Below, piece after piece: positions 45,416-55,324 of a stretch of 64,000 nt of DNA. The stretch spans positions 233,666 to 297,665 of the forward strand of contig CAMKEG010000003.1 of NCBI GenBank assembly GCA_946411505.1. Direction: 5' to 3'. The notes under the pieces are model-generated. The model was not told where the DNA came from, did no database searches, and worked only from the letters and a program-made list of their open reading frames with translations. Position 1 is the first letter of the stretch, and every line of letters starts with the position of its first letter. The stretch is from an uncultured Treponema sp. (GTDB lineage: Bacteria > Spirochaetota > Spirochaetia > Treponematales > Treponemataceae). A program made the position numbers and the translations under genes.

Positions 45416-47959
45416 ATGGACAAAAAAACTTTAACCGAACTTGACTACTATAGAATACGCGACCAAATAGCCGGTCTTTGCAAAAGCGAAGAGGGCAAGG
45501 AAAGCCTTTTGGCTCGCGAGCCTCTTTCAAATCCAAGCGAATATGAAAGCCTAAAAAATCTTAGCCGCGAGTGGAGCGTTTGCTTTTCAAGCTCGCGCGA
45601 TGTAAGCCTAAAGGCGTGGCCGCCCGTCGCGCCGCTTTTTTCAATCCTAAAAACGGTCGGAGCGCGCTTGGAAGTCCAAGAGCTTTACGCGCTGGGCCTT
45701 TTTTGCCAACACGCGCGCGAAGTTAAGGAAAAAATCGCTGGCTCAAAAGAAGAGCTGGGCCTTAAAAGCCTTGACGGGCTCGCGCAAAAAATCCCGGATC
45801 TTTCCGCCGCGGAGGAAGAGATTTTCAAGGTCGTTGACAAGGACGGCTCATTAAAGGACTTGCGCGAGCTTAGGGAAATAAAGGCCGCGATGCAGGCCAT
45901 TCGCCGCGAGATTGAGGGCGCCTTTAAAAAATTGCTTTCCGACCCGGCCCTCGCGCGCAGCTTGGAGTCAACGCTCCCGGTAGTAAGGAACGACAGGCAA
46001 GTGCTTGCGGTAAAGACAGGCGAGCGCTCAAAGGTAAAGGGAATCATCCACGAGCTTTCAAACAGCGGCCAGACGGTTTTCATCGAGCCGGAAGAGGCGG
46101 TGCGCCTTAACAACGACTTGATTCAAAAAGAGTACGAGCTTGAAAGCGCCGTCCGAAAGATCTTGGAAGAGGCGACCGCCCGCCTTATGGAAAGCGCTGC
46201 CGCATTTGAGGAAGCGCTTCCGGCAATGGTCCGCTTGGACGCGACGCAGGCGGCCGCGCGCTGGGGAGCCGAAAATAATTCCACATACGCGCTTTCCGCG
46301 ACCGATGGCGAGCCGCCCTTGCTCTTGCAAGCCCGCCATCCCTTGCTAAAGGACAAGGCCGTTCCGATTGACATTCGCTTTATGGACGGAAAGCGAGTCC
46401 TTATAATCACAGGCGCCAACACTGGCGGAAAAACGGTGGCCATAAAAACCTTCGCGCTTTTTTGCATGCTGAACCAGGCGGGCTTTCCGATTCCCGCCAC
46501 GGAGGGAAGCCGCCTTCCTTGCTTTGACGCGGTTTACGCGGACATCGGCGACGAGCAGTCGATTGACGCCTCGCTTTCAACCTTTAGCGCCCATATGAAA
46601 AACATAGCGCTGGCCTTGAGCCAGGCGACGAGAAAAAGCCTTGTACTTCTTGACGAGCTTGGAAGCGGAACCGATCCGCTTGAAGGAAGCGCGATAGCGA
46701 TGGCCGCGCTTGACAGCTTGATTGACCGCGGCTCCTTTGTGCTTGTCACGACCCACCACGGCGTCCTAAAAAATTACGGCTGGACAAATCCCGTTTGCTC
46801 AAACGCCAGCGTAGAGTTTGACATGGACGCGCTAAAGCCCACCTACCGCTTGGTCATGGGAATCCCCGGAGAGAGCCACGCGCTTGAAATCGCCGAGCGT
46901 TCAGGAATGAAAAAGGAAATAGTTCAAAAAGCGCGCGGCTACATCCAAAGCCAGGCGGCGGACGTGAGCGCCCTTATCAAGGGCCTTAACCAAAAGCACT
47001 TGGAGCTTGACCGCCTTATGCAGGAACAGTTGGAGCGCGAGGAAAAGTTGGATGAGCGGGCGCTTAAAAACGAGGAAAAGGAAATAAAGCTTCGCCGCCG
47101 CGAGCACGACTTTAAGGCCGCGCAGTCAAAGGAAGAGGCCGTCTTTTTGCGCGAGTCCCGCCGCAAGCTTGAAAATCTTATCCGCGAGCTAAAGGAAGGC
47201 GAGGTCACGCGCGAAAAAACTTTGGCCGCAAAGCAATTTAAAGAAGACCTTGCCGCGGCGGAAAAAGTTCATTCCGACATTTTGCAGGCGGAGGAAGAGA
47301 ACCTCTTGCGCGACGAAGAAAAATTTGAAAAGAAAAAGAATTCCCACAAGAGCAACAAAATAAAAAAAGGACGGACAAAAAATTCCGAAGCGCTAAAGAC
47401 CGCGACCCCTACGCTTGCCCGGCGCGAAATCGTTGAGGAGGCGGCCAAAAAATTTGAGGAAGGCGCCAAGGTTCACTCTTTGGCCACCGGAGCCGAAGGA
47501 GTCTTGCTTAGAAAGGAAAAGGGCGGCGAATGGCTTGTCCAGTTTGGCTCGCTAAAAATCAAGGCTAAAGAAAAAGACTTGCGTCTTGACCAAAATACCG
47601 CCGCCAAAGCGATTCCCTCCTGGCAATACGTCGTGGCCGGTTCGGACAGCTCGACGGCTTCCGGCGGATCCAAAAGCGGCGGCTATAGAGGCGCGGGCGC
47701 GGCCGGATCGATGGAAAGGCCCGCCTACGAGCTTCGCTTGCTTGGGCTTCGCGCCGACGAGGCTGTAAAGGCGCTTGAGCGCCAAATCGATTTGTGCGTC
47801 CTTAACGGCTTGGACCACTTTAGCGTCATTCACGGAAAGGGAACCGGCGCGCTAAAGGAAGCCGTCCAAAAGTACCTCAAGGCCGCGCCCGCCGTCCAAG
47901 ACTTCTCCTTCGCGCCCGCTGAAGACGGCGGCGAGGGAAAAACCTACGTAAAATTGTAG
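45416..47959 (+). CDS. mutS2: MutS2-family ATPase/endonuclease
   Basis: 847 residues. The MutS core and clamp lie at about 1-310, then the ABC ATPase with Walker A TGANTGGKTVAIK (about 335), the ST-D-GDEQSIDASLSTF signature and Walker B LVLLDELGSGTDP. A long Lys/Glu coiled coil (about 515-650) leads to the C-terminal Smr nuclease domain (from about 765: ELRLLGLRADEAVKALERQID, then HGKGTGALKEAV). MutS2 acts on stalled ribosomes and recombination intermediates. The 77-base gap after rsgA shows no clear promoter. Confidence 0.95.
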   Translation: MDKKTLTELDYYRIRDQIAGLCKSEEGKESLLAREPLSNPSEYESLKNLSREWSVCFSSSRDVSLKAWPPVAPLFSILKTVGARLEVQELYALGLFCQHAREVKEKIAGSKEELGLKSLDGLAQKIPDLSAAEEEIFKVVDKDGSLKDLRELREIKAAMQAIRREIEGAFKKLLSDPALARSLESTLPVVRNDRQVLAVKTGERSKVKGIIHELSNSGQTVFIEPEEAVRLNNDLIQKEYELESAVRKILEEATARLMESAAAFEEALPAMVRLDATQAAARWGAENNSTYALSATDGEPPLLLQARHPLLKDKAVPIDIRFMDGKRVLIITGANTGGKTVAIKTFALFCMLNQAGFPIPATEGSRLPCFDAVYADIGDEQSIDASLSTFSAHMKNIALALSQATRKSLVLLDELGSGTDPLEGSAIAMAALDSLIDRGSFVLVTTHHGVLKNYGWTNPVCSNASVEFDMDALKPTYRLVMGIPGESHALEIAERSGMKKEIVQKARGYIQSQAADVSALIKGLNQKHLELDRLMQEQLEREEKLDERALKNEEKEIKLRRREHDFKAAQSKEEAVFLRESRRKLENLIRELKEGEVTREKTLAAKQFKEDLAAAEKVHSDILQAEEENLLRDEEKFEKKKNSHKSNKIKKGRTKNSEALKTATPTLARREIVEEAAKKFEEGAKVHSLATGAEGVLLRKEKGGEWLVQFGSLKIKAKEKDLRLDQNTAAKAIPSWQYVVAGSDSSTASGGSKSGGYRGAGAAGSMERPAYELRLLGLRADEAVKALERQIDLCVLNGLDHFSVIHGKGTGALKEAVQKYLKAAPAVQDFSFAPAEDGGEGKTYVKL

Positions 47960-47989
47960 AATGTAATTTTAGGGATGCCAACAAGCCGT

Positions 47990-48130
47990 GGGCTTAAAAG
48001 ACGGGACGCAGAAAAAAAACTTGGTGGGGTCCCCGTCAGCGACGCGGCTTGGCCGTAGGCGTAAAGCCGCTAGCGAAGGACGGGGGGAACCAATGTTTTT
48101 TTTCGTCGCTGGGACCCGCCTTTTAAGCCC
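47990..48130. repeat. Structured intergenic repeat, family A, copy 2 (141 bp)
   Basis: Bounded by an 11-bp perfect inverted repeat GGGCTTAAAAG / CTTTTAAGCCC. Inside is the same order as copy 1: GACGGGACGCAG-A8, an inner hairpin CCCCGTC/GACGGGG plus GCGGCTT/AAGCCGC around GGCCGTAGGC, then T8-CGTCGCTGGGACCCGCC. Stem bases differ from copy 1 in paired fashion. An open frame across it is not believed to be a gene. Confidence 0.75.
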
Positions 48131-48146
48131 TCGGCGCTTTTTGGTC

Positions 48147-48175
48147 TTGCGAAAATTCTTTGTTAGCGCTATTCT
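48147..48175 (+). promoter_or_regulatory. Promoter of the phosphatidyltransferase gene, leaderless layout
   Basis: TTGCGA at 48147-48152, a 17-base spacer and TATTCT at 48170-48175, six bases before the ATG at 48182. Confidence 0.6.
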
Positions 48176-48181
48176 ACTATT

Positions 48182-48793
48182 ATGAAAACGTCGAACAAGT
48201 TCACTCTGGCGCGAATAATCGCCGCTCCCATTCTTTTTGTACTTTACTTTTTGCCGCGCTGGCTGGGCCTTGCTGAAGGCGCGGCCGCGAGCCTTCTTTT
48301 GTCCGCGGCCATGATTCCCCTTTTGGCGGCGGCGGAAATCACCGACTACTTTGACGGAAGCTTCGCGCGCGCCCACGGCGAGGTCAGCGACTTTGGAAAA
48401 ATGTTCGATCCCTTCGCCGACGTTTTCTTGCACCTTTCGATGTTCACTTGCTTTGTCTTTACAGGCTACATGCATCCGGCCTTGTTCGTCTTGATTTTGT
48501 ACCGCGAGTTCAGCCAAAACTTTTTGCGCATGGTCGCGGCCAAAAGCGGAACGGCAATCGCGGCCAAAAAGGGCGGCAAGATAAAAACCGTTTTCTACGT
48601 GGCCGGCTGCTTTGTCGTTCTTGTCCAAAACTTTTTGGCCTTGTCGGGCCTTGCCGCCTCTTTGGGAACCGACATGGCCGCCTTTAAAGTCGCGGGGAAC
48701 TGCGTCTTTGCCGTTTGCGTTTTGCTTTCCTACGCAAGCTTCATCGACTACCTAAAGTCTTTTGGCGGCGTTCTCAAAGACGCGGCCAAGTAA
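48182..48793 (+). CDS. CDP-alcohol phosphatidyltransferase (PgsA-like)
   Basis: 203 residues with about five membrane helices. The family signature DGx2ARx8Gx3Dx3D is exact: DGSFARAHGEVSDFGKMFD followed by PFAD (about residues 58-80). It transfers a phosphatidyl group from CDP-diacylglycerol to an alcohol; the short length and N-terminus (NKFTLARIIAAPI) fit phosphatidylglycerophosphate synthase best, but another acceptor cannot be excluded. No ribosome-binding site is present upstream of the ATG. Confidence 0.88.
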   Translation: MKTSNKFTLARIIAAPILFVLYFLPRWLGLAEGAAASLLLSAAMIPLLAAAEITDYFDGSFARAHGEVSDFGKMFDPFADVFLHLSMFTCFVFTGYMHPALFVLILYREFSQNFLRMVAAKSGTAIAAKKGGKIKTVFYVAGCFVVLVQNFLALSGLAASLGTDMAAFKVAGNCVFAVCVLLSYASFIDYLKSFGGVLKDAAK

Positions 48794-48935
48794 ATGACGC
48801 AAAAAAATGCCGCGCTTCTTGGCCTTGCGGCCAGTTTAGACGCAAAAAAAAGTTACTGATTTTTCACAAAAATTTTAAATACCATGTTATAATAGACCTC
48901 TAATTCTTATTGCCAATATGGCTTGCGAGGCAACT

Positions 48936-51018
48936 ATGAAAATTAAAACTAAACTTTTGTTGAGCTATGCCGCAATCGCTTTTGCGGCCACGCTTCTTGT
49001 AAGCGTTCCTGTTGTAAGGACCCAAATTGCGCAGTTGGAAAAAGACATCGAGATTAACGCCGGAACGATGCTTGACGCCGGAAAAAAATCCATCCAAACT
49101 TTTTTCGCCACTCCAGCAACTATAGTAAAGGCGATGGGGCCTTACACCCTTTCCCCCGCCTTTAACCAAGAGGACGCGCAAAGGGATTTTGAGATTGTCG
49201 TAAAAGACTATCCTTCGCTTTCATGTCTGTACTGGACGGATTCCGTGGCGATTAGCGACGGCGGAAAATTTTATTCCTCCGACGGCTGGATTCCAGACCC
49301 CGACTACAACAAGTTCGGCCAAGAAATGGTACGCCACCGCCGCAAAGACTTACGGTTCGATTACGACCGAGCCTTATGTGGACGAAGACACCGGAAAGCT
49401 TGTCAGCACGGTCGCTTGTTCGGTCGTTGAGAATTCCGTTGTCACCGGCGTTGTGGGAATAGACATCACGCTTGAGGAGCTTAACACGATGGTGGAATCG
49501 GTCAAGCTTTCAAAGAGCGGCTTGTCGTTTTTGTTGGATTCAAAGGGAATGTTCCTTACAAACGACGACTTTGGCAAAGTTTTAAAGACAAACTTTTTTG
49601 ACGACTATCCGGCGCTTTCTTCGGTCAAGGATAAAATTCTTTCGGCAAGGAACGAAGCCTATGTAAGGGCCAGCGCGGCCGGCGGCCATTATGTGGCGGC
49701 GCAAATAATAAACGAGGAGATGGGTTGGACCTTGGTTACCGTCGGCCCTTCAAGCGAGCTTTACGCGGGAGCGCGCGCGATTTTGCGGATTTCCGTTGTG
49801 ATAGGAATTCTCGTCATCGTCGCGGCGATTCTCATTTCATTCTTCATAGCCAACGCCATCGCAAGCCCGATAAACACGGTCAATTTTGCCGTCAACGGAA
49901 TCGCGGAAGGAAACGCCAACCTCGCCCAGCGGCTTAAGATTAAGAGCAAGGACGAGATCGGGCAGCTGGTCAACGGCTTCAACAAATTTATGGAAAAGCT
50001 GCAAAGCATTGTAAGCGACGTAAAAAATTCAAAGAACGACCTTTCCGACGTCAAGATTAACTTGCAGGCCAGCATTGACAACGCCGCAAGCTCGATTACG
50101 GAAATTCTTTCAAACATCGAGAGCGTAGGCCACCAAGTGGAAAGCCAGTCAAGGTCCGTGTCGCAAACTTCCGCCGCCGTCACCGAGATTGCCGAAAACA
50201 TCAGCAGCCTTGAAAAGATGATTGAGTCGCAGTCGCACGGAGTGAGCCAAGCCTCTTCCGCCGTCGAGGAAATGCTCGGAAACATTTCCAGCGTAAACTC
50301 CAGCGTTTCAAAGATGTCGGAATCCTTTGCGGCCTTGGAGGCCAACACCAACGAGGGCATTCAAAGGCAGCAGGTTGTTTCGCAAAAAATTTCCGAAATC
50401 GAAGAGCAGTCCAACGCCTTGCAGGACGCCAACGTCGCCATCAACAACGTCGCAAGCCAAACCAACTTGCTGGCGATGAACGCGGCGATTGAGGCGGCCC
50501 ACGCCGGAGAGGCGGGCAAGGGCTTTAGCGTTGTCGCGGACGAAATCAGAAAGCTTTCCGAAACTTCCGCTTCGGAATCAAAGAAAATCAGCGAGGAGCT
50601 TAAGAAAATCAGCGAGTCAATCGGCTCCGTCGTAGTGGCCGCCAAAGAAAGCGCGGCCAGCTTTGCCGGCGTAGGCGAAAAAATTCAGCAGACGGACCAG
50701 CTTGTCAACCAAATAAAGGCGGCGATGGAAGAGCAGCAGGAAGGATCTAAGCAAATTGTCGACGCGCTTAAAATCATGAACGACAGCACGTCGGAAGTGA
50801 AGAACGCCTCGCACGAAATGGCGATTGGAAACCGCCAAATCTTGGACGAAGTGAACAACTTGCAAAACGCCACCTCCGTAATCAAAGGCGGCATGGAAGA
50901 AATGACCGTTGGCGCCAAGGAGATGAACAACACCAGCGCCGCCCTTTCCGAAATCTCGTCAAAGGTCGGCGACAGCATTAACATGATTGGAAGCCAAATC
51001 GACCAGTTCCAGGTTTAG
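48936..51018 (+). pseudogene. Methyl-accepting chemotaxis protein interrupted by a one-base frameshift
   Basis: Read as one gene it gives about 693 residues: membrane helix (about 7-28), a dCache-like periplasmic sensor, a second membrane helix, HAMP, and the MCP signalling domain with the hairpin tip [26 protein letters not shown] sequence. The first frame (to 49430) runs out of homology after NKFGQE at about 49324; one extra A in CAAGAAATGG shifts the frame, and [23 protein letters not shown] continues in the next frame to 51018. The lesion could be a real mutation or a sequence error. The start at 48936 follows a GAGG site. The signalling half alone could be made only from an internal start. 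Confidence 0.85.
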
Positions 51019-52214
51019 TTCAACCGTTCCGCAATCTCGTCGATGAACTCCCACGAATCGACAATGCGCTTGGCGGCGGGGGAGGCTAGGCGGGCAAGGT
51101 CGCCGGTCATGACGCCGTCCTCGATTACGCCAAGGGTGGCCTCTTCCAGTTTTTTGGCAAAGGCGGCGAGGTCGGGCGTGTTGTCCTTTTCGGCGCGTTT
51201 TGCGAGCGCTCCGGTCCAGGCGAAAATCAAGGCGACCGGGTTGGTCGAAGTCTTTTCGCCCTTTTGCCAGCGGTAGTAGTGCTTTTGCACGGTTCCGTGG
51301 CTGGCCTCGTACTCAAACTCGCCTGTGGGGCTTACCAAAACGCTTGTCATCATCGCAAGGCTTCCGCAGGCTGAGGCAATCATGTCGCTCATAACGTCGC
51401 CGTCGTAGTTTTTGCAAGCCCACAAGATTCCGCCGTCGCACTTCATCACGCGCGCCACCGCGTCGTCAATCAGCGTGTAAAAGTATTCGATTCCGGCCGC
51501 GTCAAACTTGGCCTTGAATTCCGCGTCAAAAACGCGCTGGAAAATTTCCTTGAAGTTTCCGTCGTAGGTTTTGCTGATTGTGTCCTTTGTGGCGAACCAG
51601 ACGCTGATTTTTTGGTCAAGCGCGTACATAAAGCAGCAGCGCGCGAAGTTTTCTATTGAGGAGTCAAGGTTGTGGATTCCCTGGATGATTCCGGGCCCGG
51701 GCATTTCCTTGATTAGCTTTCGGATTTCCTTTCCGTCGGAACCTGTGAAGACCAATTCCGCCTTGCCGGCGCAGGGGGTCTTTATCTCGCAGTTTTTGTA
51801 AACGTCGCCGTAAGCGTGGCGGCCAAGGATTATCGGCTTTGTCCAGCTTTTCACGTTGCAGTGGACGTTCTTGACGAAAATCGGGGCGCGGAAAACCGTT
51901 CCGTCCAACTCGCCGCGGATGATGCCGTTGGGGGAAGGGGTAAGCTGCTTTAAGTTGTATTCCTTTACGCGCGCGGCGTTGCTTGTGATTGTGGCGCACT
52001 TTACGCCCACTCCCAGGCGCTTGATGGCGGCGGCGGCTTCGTATGTGATTTTGTCGTCGCTGTCGTCGCGGGCTTTTAGGCCCAAGTCGTAGTATTCAGT
52101 CTTTAAGTCAACAAAGGGAAGAAGAAGCTTGTCTTTAATGACAGCCCAAAGAACGCGGGTCATTTCGTCGCCGTCAAGTTCGGCGATGGGATTTTTCATT
52201 TGAATTTTACTCAT
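51015..52214 (-). CDS. icd: NADP-dependent isocitrate dehydrogenase (eukaryote-like type)
   Basis: About 399 residues from the ATG at 52214, chosen as the start of [20 protein letters not shown]; upstream codons are not supported. Motifs of the homodimeric IDH2-like class are present: [73 protein letters not shown] (in parts), and the NADP loop HGTVQKHYY. It converts isocitrate to 2-oxoglutarate. Its last four bases overlap the stop of the convergent chemoreceptor gene. A TATACT -10 lies 12 bases upstream of the start. Confidence 0.94.
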   Translation of the reverse strand: MSKIQMKNPIAELDGDEMTRVLWAVIKDKLLLPFVDLKTEYYDLGLKARDDSDDKITYEAAAAIKRLGVGVKCATITSNAARVKEYNLKQLTPSPNGIIRGELDGTVFRAPIFVKNVHCNVKSWTKPIILGRHAYGDVYKNCEIKTPCAGKAELVFTGSDGKEIRKLIKEMPGPGIIQGIHNLDSSIENFARCCFMYALDQKISVWFATKDTISKTYDGNFKEIFQRVFDAEFKAKFDAAGIEYFYTLIDDAVARVMKCDGGILWACKNYDGDVMSDMIASACGSLAMMTSVLVSPTGEFEYEASHGTVQKHYYRWQKGEKTSTNPVALIFAWTGALAKRAEKDNTPDLAAFAKKLEEATLGVIEDGVMTGDLARLASPAAKRIVDSWEFIDEIAERLN

Positions 52215-52267
52215 AGTGGAAGAGAGTATACTAAAATTCCGCCGCCCTTTCAATAGCGCGAAAAAAT

Positions 52268-52296
52268 TTGACTTTTGGCAAAAATGACCTTATAAT
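52268..52296 (+). promoter_or_regulatory. Promoter of the Big2/SGNH lipoprotein gene
   Basis: TTGACT at 52268-52273, a 17-base spacer and TATAAT at 52291-52296, then a leader of about 20 bases with a CGGAGG site before the ATG. It contrasts with the leaderless promoters elsewhere. Confidence 0.75.
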
Positions 52297-52321
52297 TGAA
52301 ACGTTATACTTCGGAGGAAAT

Positions 52322-54178
52322 ATGAGAAGATTATTTTCAGCTTTATTCGCTTCCGCTCTTGTTTTGGGCGGAACCATCTTTACAGCCTGCGACTCAGGCT
52401 CAAACGCGCCGGTTGCCCCTTACTTGACTTATCAGGAGAAGGTGATAAATCCGAATTCTAGCGCGGTCGCCACCGCAGTGGAAATTTTTGCGGATCTTAC
52501 CGTAAGCAAGGCGGCGGACTTTTCCGCTGTCAACGTGACCGTGACTCCTTCCGACGCAAAGGTCAAAGTTTATTGCAACACCAATATTGTTTCTTTTATA
52601 GAAAACCCGGAACAAATTGAGGATTCTTGGATTGTAAAGTTCAAGCCCAACGCGCAAGGAGAATTTACAGTCAACGCCGAATCAGGAAGCGTAAAACAGG
52701 CGGTGACGATAAAGGTCACCTCAAAGCTTTCTTCGATTACGGTGACTGGAAGCGCGGATCCGATTGACGTTGGAAAGACTGTTCAGCTTAAGGCGAATAG
52801 AAATCCGTCCGATTCGCCCGCGACGGTCACATGGGCGTCTTCCGATGAGAATGTCGCCACGGTTGACCAATACGGCCTTGTCACGGCAAAAGCCGCGGGC
52901 GTGGCGACCATTACCGCCACTTCCACCGACACGGAAACAGACACTTATAATGGCGCCGATATTGTCTCCGGCTATTTTGACGTCACCGTAAAGGGCTTTT
53001 ACTTGAGCGACACGTCTTTCTTCCTTTGCAACAAAGACCAAGATGACGAAGTTGAGGCTAAGGTTGTAGGAATCACAGGCGCGACTGTGGAATGGGTGTC
53101 TTCCGACGAAAACTTGTTCACAGTTACAACTCCCACCTCCGATACAAAGAAGGCCAAGTTGAATTATGTGGTCGACGCCAACGGCCAAGGAGAAGTTACC
53201 GCCAAACTAAAAGACGGCTCTGGAAATGTCATTTCCACCGCCAAAGCGGATGTGTATGTTCATGAGTTCTATATGCTGGCTCTTGGCGACAGCATCGCGG
53301 CGGGCTACGCTCCCAAGGCGATAGGCGAAGGCGCTGATGACATTGACTTGGAGCAGCCAAAAATGCTCGAAGCCTACAACAAGTACATGAACCGGCGCAA
53401 GGACAAGAGCGTAGATCCTAATTACGTCAACGAATACGCTTATCCCGCTGTCCTCAAAACAAAGCTCACGACGTCTTCCAACGTCACTCTCCACAGCTAC
53501 GCGATGTCAGGCGACAACACGCAGATGTTGTTGGACAAACTCAAGGATGATTATCGTGACGGCACAATCGCGACAAAGCAAGGCGAAATCATGGAGGCGG
53601 TGAAGCAAGCCGACTACATAACCCTTTGCATCGGAGCCAACGACATTTTGCTTAAAGTCTTTGGAACGGACCTTATCACTAAAACTCCGGAGCAGTTTGA
53701 CACAATGTTTAAAGACGAAGTGCCCGGCTTTAAGAGCAGGTTTGACCAAATCATCGCGAAGTTGACGGCGAACGGCCAGCAAGTTTACGTAATGTCGATT
53801 TTCAGCCCCTACAAGCATTTTACCAGCACGCCCGACCGTTATATTCCGGCCGCCCAATTTAATGGTTTCTATAAGTTTTTGATAAACAAGATTGTAAAGA
53901 TAAACGCATACGCGGAGCCTGTCATCACGCAGATAAACGAATACATCAAGACTGTGGCCACCAGCAACGACAAAGTCACTTTTGTCGACGTCGCTCCTGT
54001 GTTTGACGGAATGGAGTATGCAGAACATATAGAGTACCTTCATCCCGTTGCGGCAAGAATGGACATTACCAAGCTTATAGCAGGCATGGGCAAGAAAATT
54101 CCGGTTTGGTTTGACCCGCATCCAACCATCAAGGGCGCGGAGAAAATCGCGGAAAAGTATAATGAGGTTTTGAATTAA
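52322..54178 (+). CDS. Lipoprotein with Ig-like (Big2) domain and SGNH/GDSL hydrolase domain
   Basis: 618 residues, lipobox TACDS near residue 22. A Big2-type bacterial Ig domain is at about 140-235 (SSDENVATVDQYGLVTAKAAG). A catalytic SGNH hydrolase follows from about 315: nucleophile block ALGDSIAAGYA, the Gly and Asn blocks (MSGDNTQM; CIGANDI), and the C-terminal WFDPHPTIKGAEKIA with the Asp and His. All four blocks are present, so the esterase/lipase should be active at the cell surface or in the periplasm. The start at 52322 follows the CGGAGG site. Confidence 0.88.
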   Translation: MRRLFSALFASALVLGGTIFTACDSGSNAPVAPYLTYQEKVINPNSSAVATAVEIFADLTVSKAADFSAVNVTVTPSDAKVKVYCNTNIVSFIENPEQIEDSWIVKFKPNAQGEFTVNAESGSVKQAVTIKVTSKLSSITVTGSADPIDVGKTVQLKANRNPSDSPATVTWASSDENVATVDQYGLVTAKAAGVATITATSTDTETDTYNGADIVSGYFDVTVKGFYLSDTSFFLCNKDQDDEVEAKVVGITGATVEWVSSDENLFTVTTPTSDTKKAKLNYVVDANGQGEVTAKLKDGSGNVISTAKADVYVHEFYMLALGDSIAAGYAPKAIGEGADDIDLEQPKMLEAYNKYMNRRKDKSVDPNYVNEYAYPAVLKTKLTTSSNVTLHSYAMSGDNTQMLLDKLKDDYRDGTIATKQGEIMEAVKQADYITLCIGANDILLKVFGTDLITKTPEQFDTMFKDEVPGFKSRFDQIIAKLTANGQQVYVMSIFSPYKHFTSTPDRYIPAAQFNGFYKFLINKIVKINAYAEPVITQINEYIKTVATSNDKVTFVDVAPVFDGMEYAEHIEYLHPVAARMDITKLIAGMGKKIPVWFDPHPTIKGAEKIAEKYNEVLN

Positions 54179-54186
54179 GCTAAACT

Positions 54187-54963
54187 ATGGTAGACTACAC
54201 AGAAGGATCAGGAAAACAGTATCACACTGGAGTAGGGCCGGGAGACGTCGGCGAATACGTCATAATGCCCGGCGACCCCAAGCGCTGCGCCAAGATTGCC
54301 GAGCATTTTGAAAACGCAAGGCTTGTGGCCGACGTCCGCGAGTTCACCACTTACACCGGAACTCTTGACGGCGTCAAGGTAAGCGTCACTTCGACCGGAA
54401 TCGGCGGCCCCAGCGCTTCGATTGCCATTGACGAGTTGGCCAAAGTCGGCGCCAAGACTTTTGTGCGCGTGGGAACTTGCGGCGGAATGCAGGAAGACGT
54501 TTTGGGCGGCGACATAGTCATCGCCACCGGCGCCGTCCGCATGGAAGGAACCAGCCGCGAATTCGCGCCGATTGAGTATCCCGCCGTTCCGGATTTTGGC
54601 GTGACCACCGCGCTTGTGGACGCGGCACGCTCCCTGGGAATCCGCCACCATGTTGGCGTCGTCCAGTGCAAGGACTCCTTCTTTGGCCAGCACGAGCCGG
54701 AAATAATGCCGGTTAGCTACGAGCTTGAAAACAAGTGGCAGGCTTGGCTTAAGATGGGTTGCTTGGCTTCCGAGATGGAAAGCGCCGCGCTCTTTGTGGC
54801 CGGCCAATTTTTAAAGGTAAGATGCGGCTCCTGCTTTTTGGTGGTGGCCAACCAAGAGCGGGCTAAAAAGGGCTTGGAAAACAAGCAGGCGCATGACACC
54901 GAGCTTGCGATTAAGACTGCGGTGGAAGCCCTGCACCTTTTGATAAAGCGGGACGCGAAATAG
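54187..54963 (+). CDS. udp: Uridine phosphorylase-type nucleoside phosphorylase
   Basis: 258 residues of the NP-I phosphorylase family. Motifs: [10 protein letters not shown] (phosphate), [26 protein letters not shown] and the substrate segment [16 protein letters not shown]. The EMES glutamates and the lack of a purine-specific Asp favour uridine over purine substrates, but this is not certain. It phosphorolyses the nucleoside to base and ribose-1-phosphate for salvage. It starts eight bases after the lipoprotein gene and ends at a strong terminator. Confidence 0.88.
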   Translation: MVDYTEGSGKQYHTGVGPGDVGEYVIMPGDPKRCAKIAEHFENARLVADVREFTTYTGTLDGVKVSVTSTGIGGPSASIAIDELAKVGAKTFVRVGTCGGMQEDVLGGDIVIATGAVRMEGTSREFAPIEYPAVPDFGVTTALVDAARSLGIRHHVGVVQCKDSFFGQHEPEIMPVSYELENKWQAWLKMGCLASEMESAALFVAGQFLKVRCGSCFLVVANQERAKKGLENKQAHDTELAIKTAVEALHLLIKRDAK

Positions 54964-54985
54964 AAAAGATTTTAAGATTTTTTGG

Positions 54986-55013
54986 CCCCCGCGAAAGCCC
55001 GCGGGGGTTTTTT
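54986..55013 (+). terminator. Terminator after udp
   Basis: Stem CCCCCGC / GCGGGGG with GAAAGCC(C) in the loop, followed by six T. Confidence 0.9.
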
Positions 55014-55024
55014 GTTGGCCTTGC

Positions 55025-55207
55025 TTACGCGCAGACTAGCTCGCGCTCAAGGGTAAGAAATGACGTGTTTGTCATCTCGTCGTATTCGCGGTCAACAAGA
55101 GTCCAGCCGTCTTCGAGCGAATCTTCAAGCTCGTCAATGCAGCCTGAAAAGTATTCGTTGTCCAAAGACAGCAAAACGTTTTTGGTTTCCATTTTTTTTC
55201 TCTCCAT
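55025..55207 (-). CDS. Small acidic protein, function unknown
   Basis: 60 residues from the ATG at 55207, preceded by a GGAGAGGG site. The frame continues upstream to 55246, but that codon sits two bases after a TATAAC -10 (TTGCGC, 17 bases, TATAAC), so it lies at or before the expected transcript start. The protein is acidic (ECI DELEDSLEDGW) and probably soluble. No family is recognised. Confidence 0.6.
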   Translation of the reverse strand: MERKKMETKNVLLSLDNEYFSGCIDELEDSLEDGWTLVDREYDEMTNTSFLTLERELVCA

Positions 55208-55289
55208 AATTCCCTCTCCACCTTTATTTTCGGTGTTTTCAGCCATTAGTTATAGCAAAATTTTTAAATTAGCGCAACAGGTTTTGCGC

Positions 55290-55318
55290 TGGCAAAATTT
55301 TAAAAACAGCGCTATAAT
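55290..55318 (+). promoter_or_regulatory. Promoter of the ZIP transporter gene, leaderless layout
   Basis: A weak TGGCAA -35 (55290-55295), 17 bases, and a perfect TATAAT (55313-55318), six bases before the ATG at 55325. It lies back to back with the promoter of the small acidic protein gene. Confidence 0.65.
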
Positions 55319-55324
55319 GCGCTT

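Noticed and set aside
47988..48185. ORF of 65 codons across the second family-A repeat
   Set aside because: It is an open frame through a palindromic, non-coding repeat; its sister copy at 25.9 kb does not keep the frame.
49378..51018. A separate soluble chemoreceptor gene
   Set aside because: The frame continues the upstream sensor sequence after a one-base shift; there is no ribosome-binding site at 49378.
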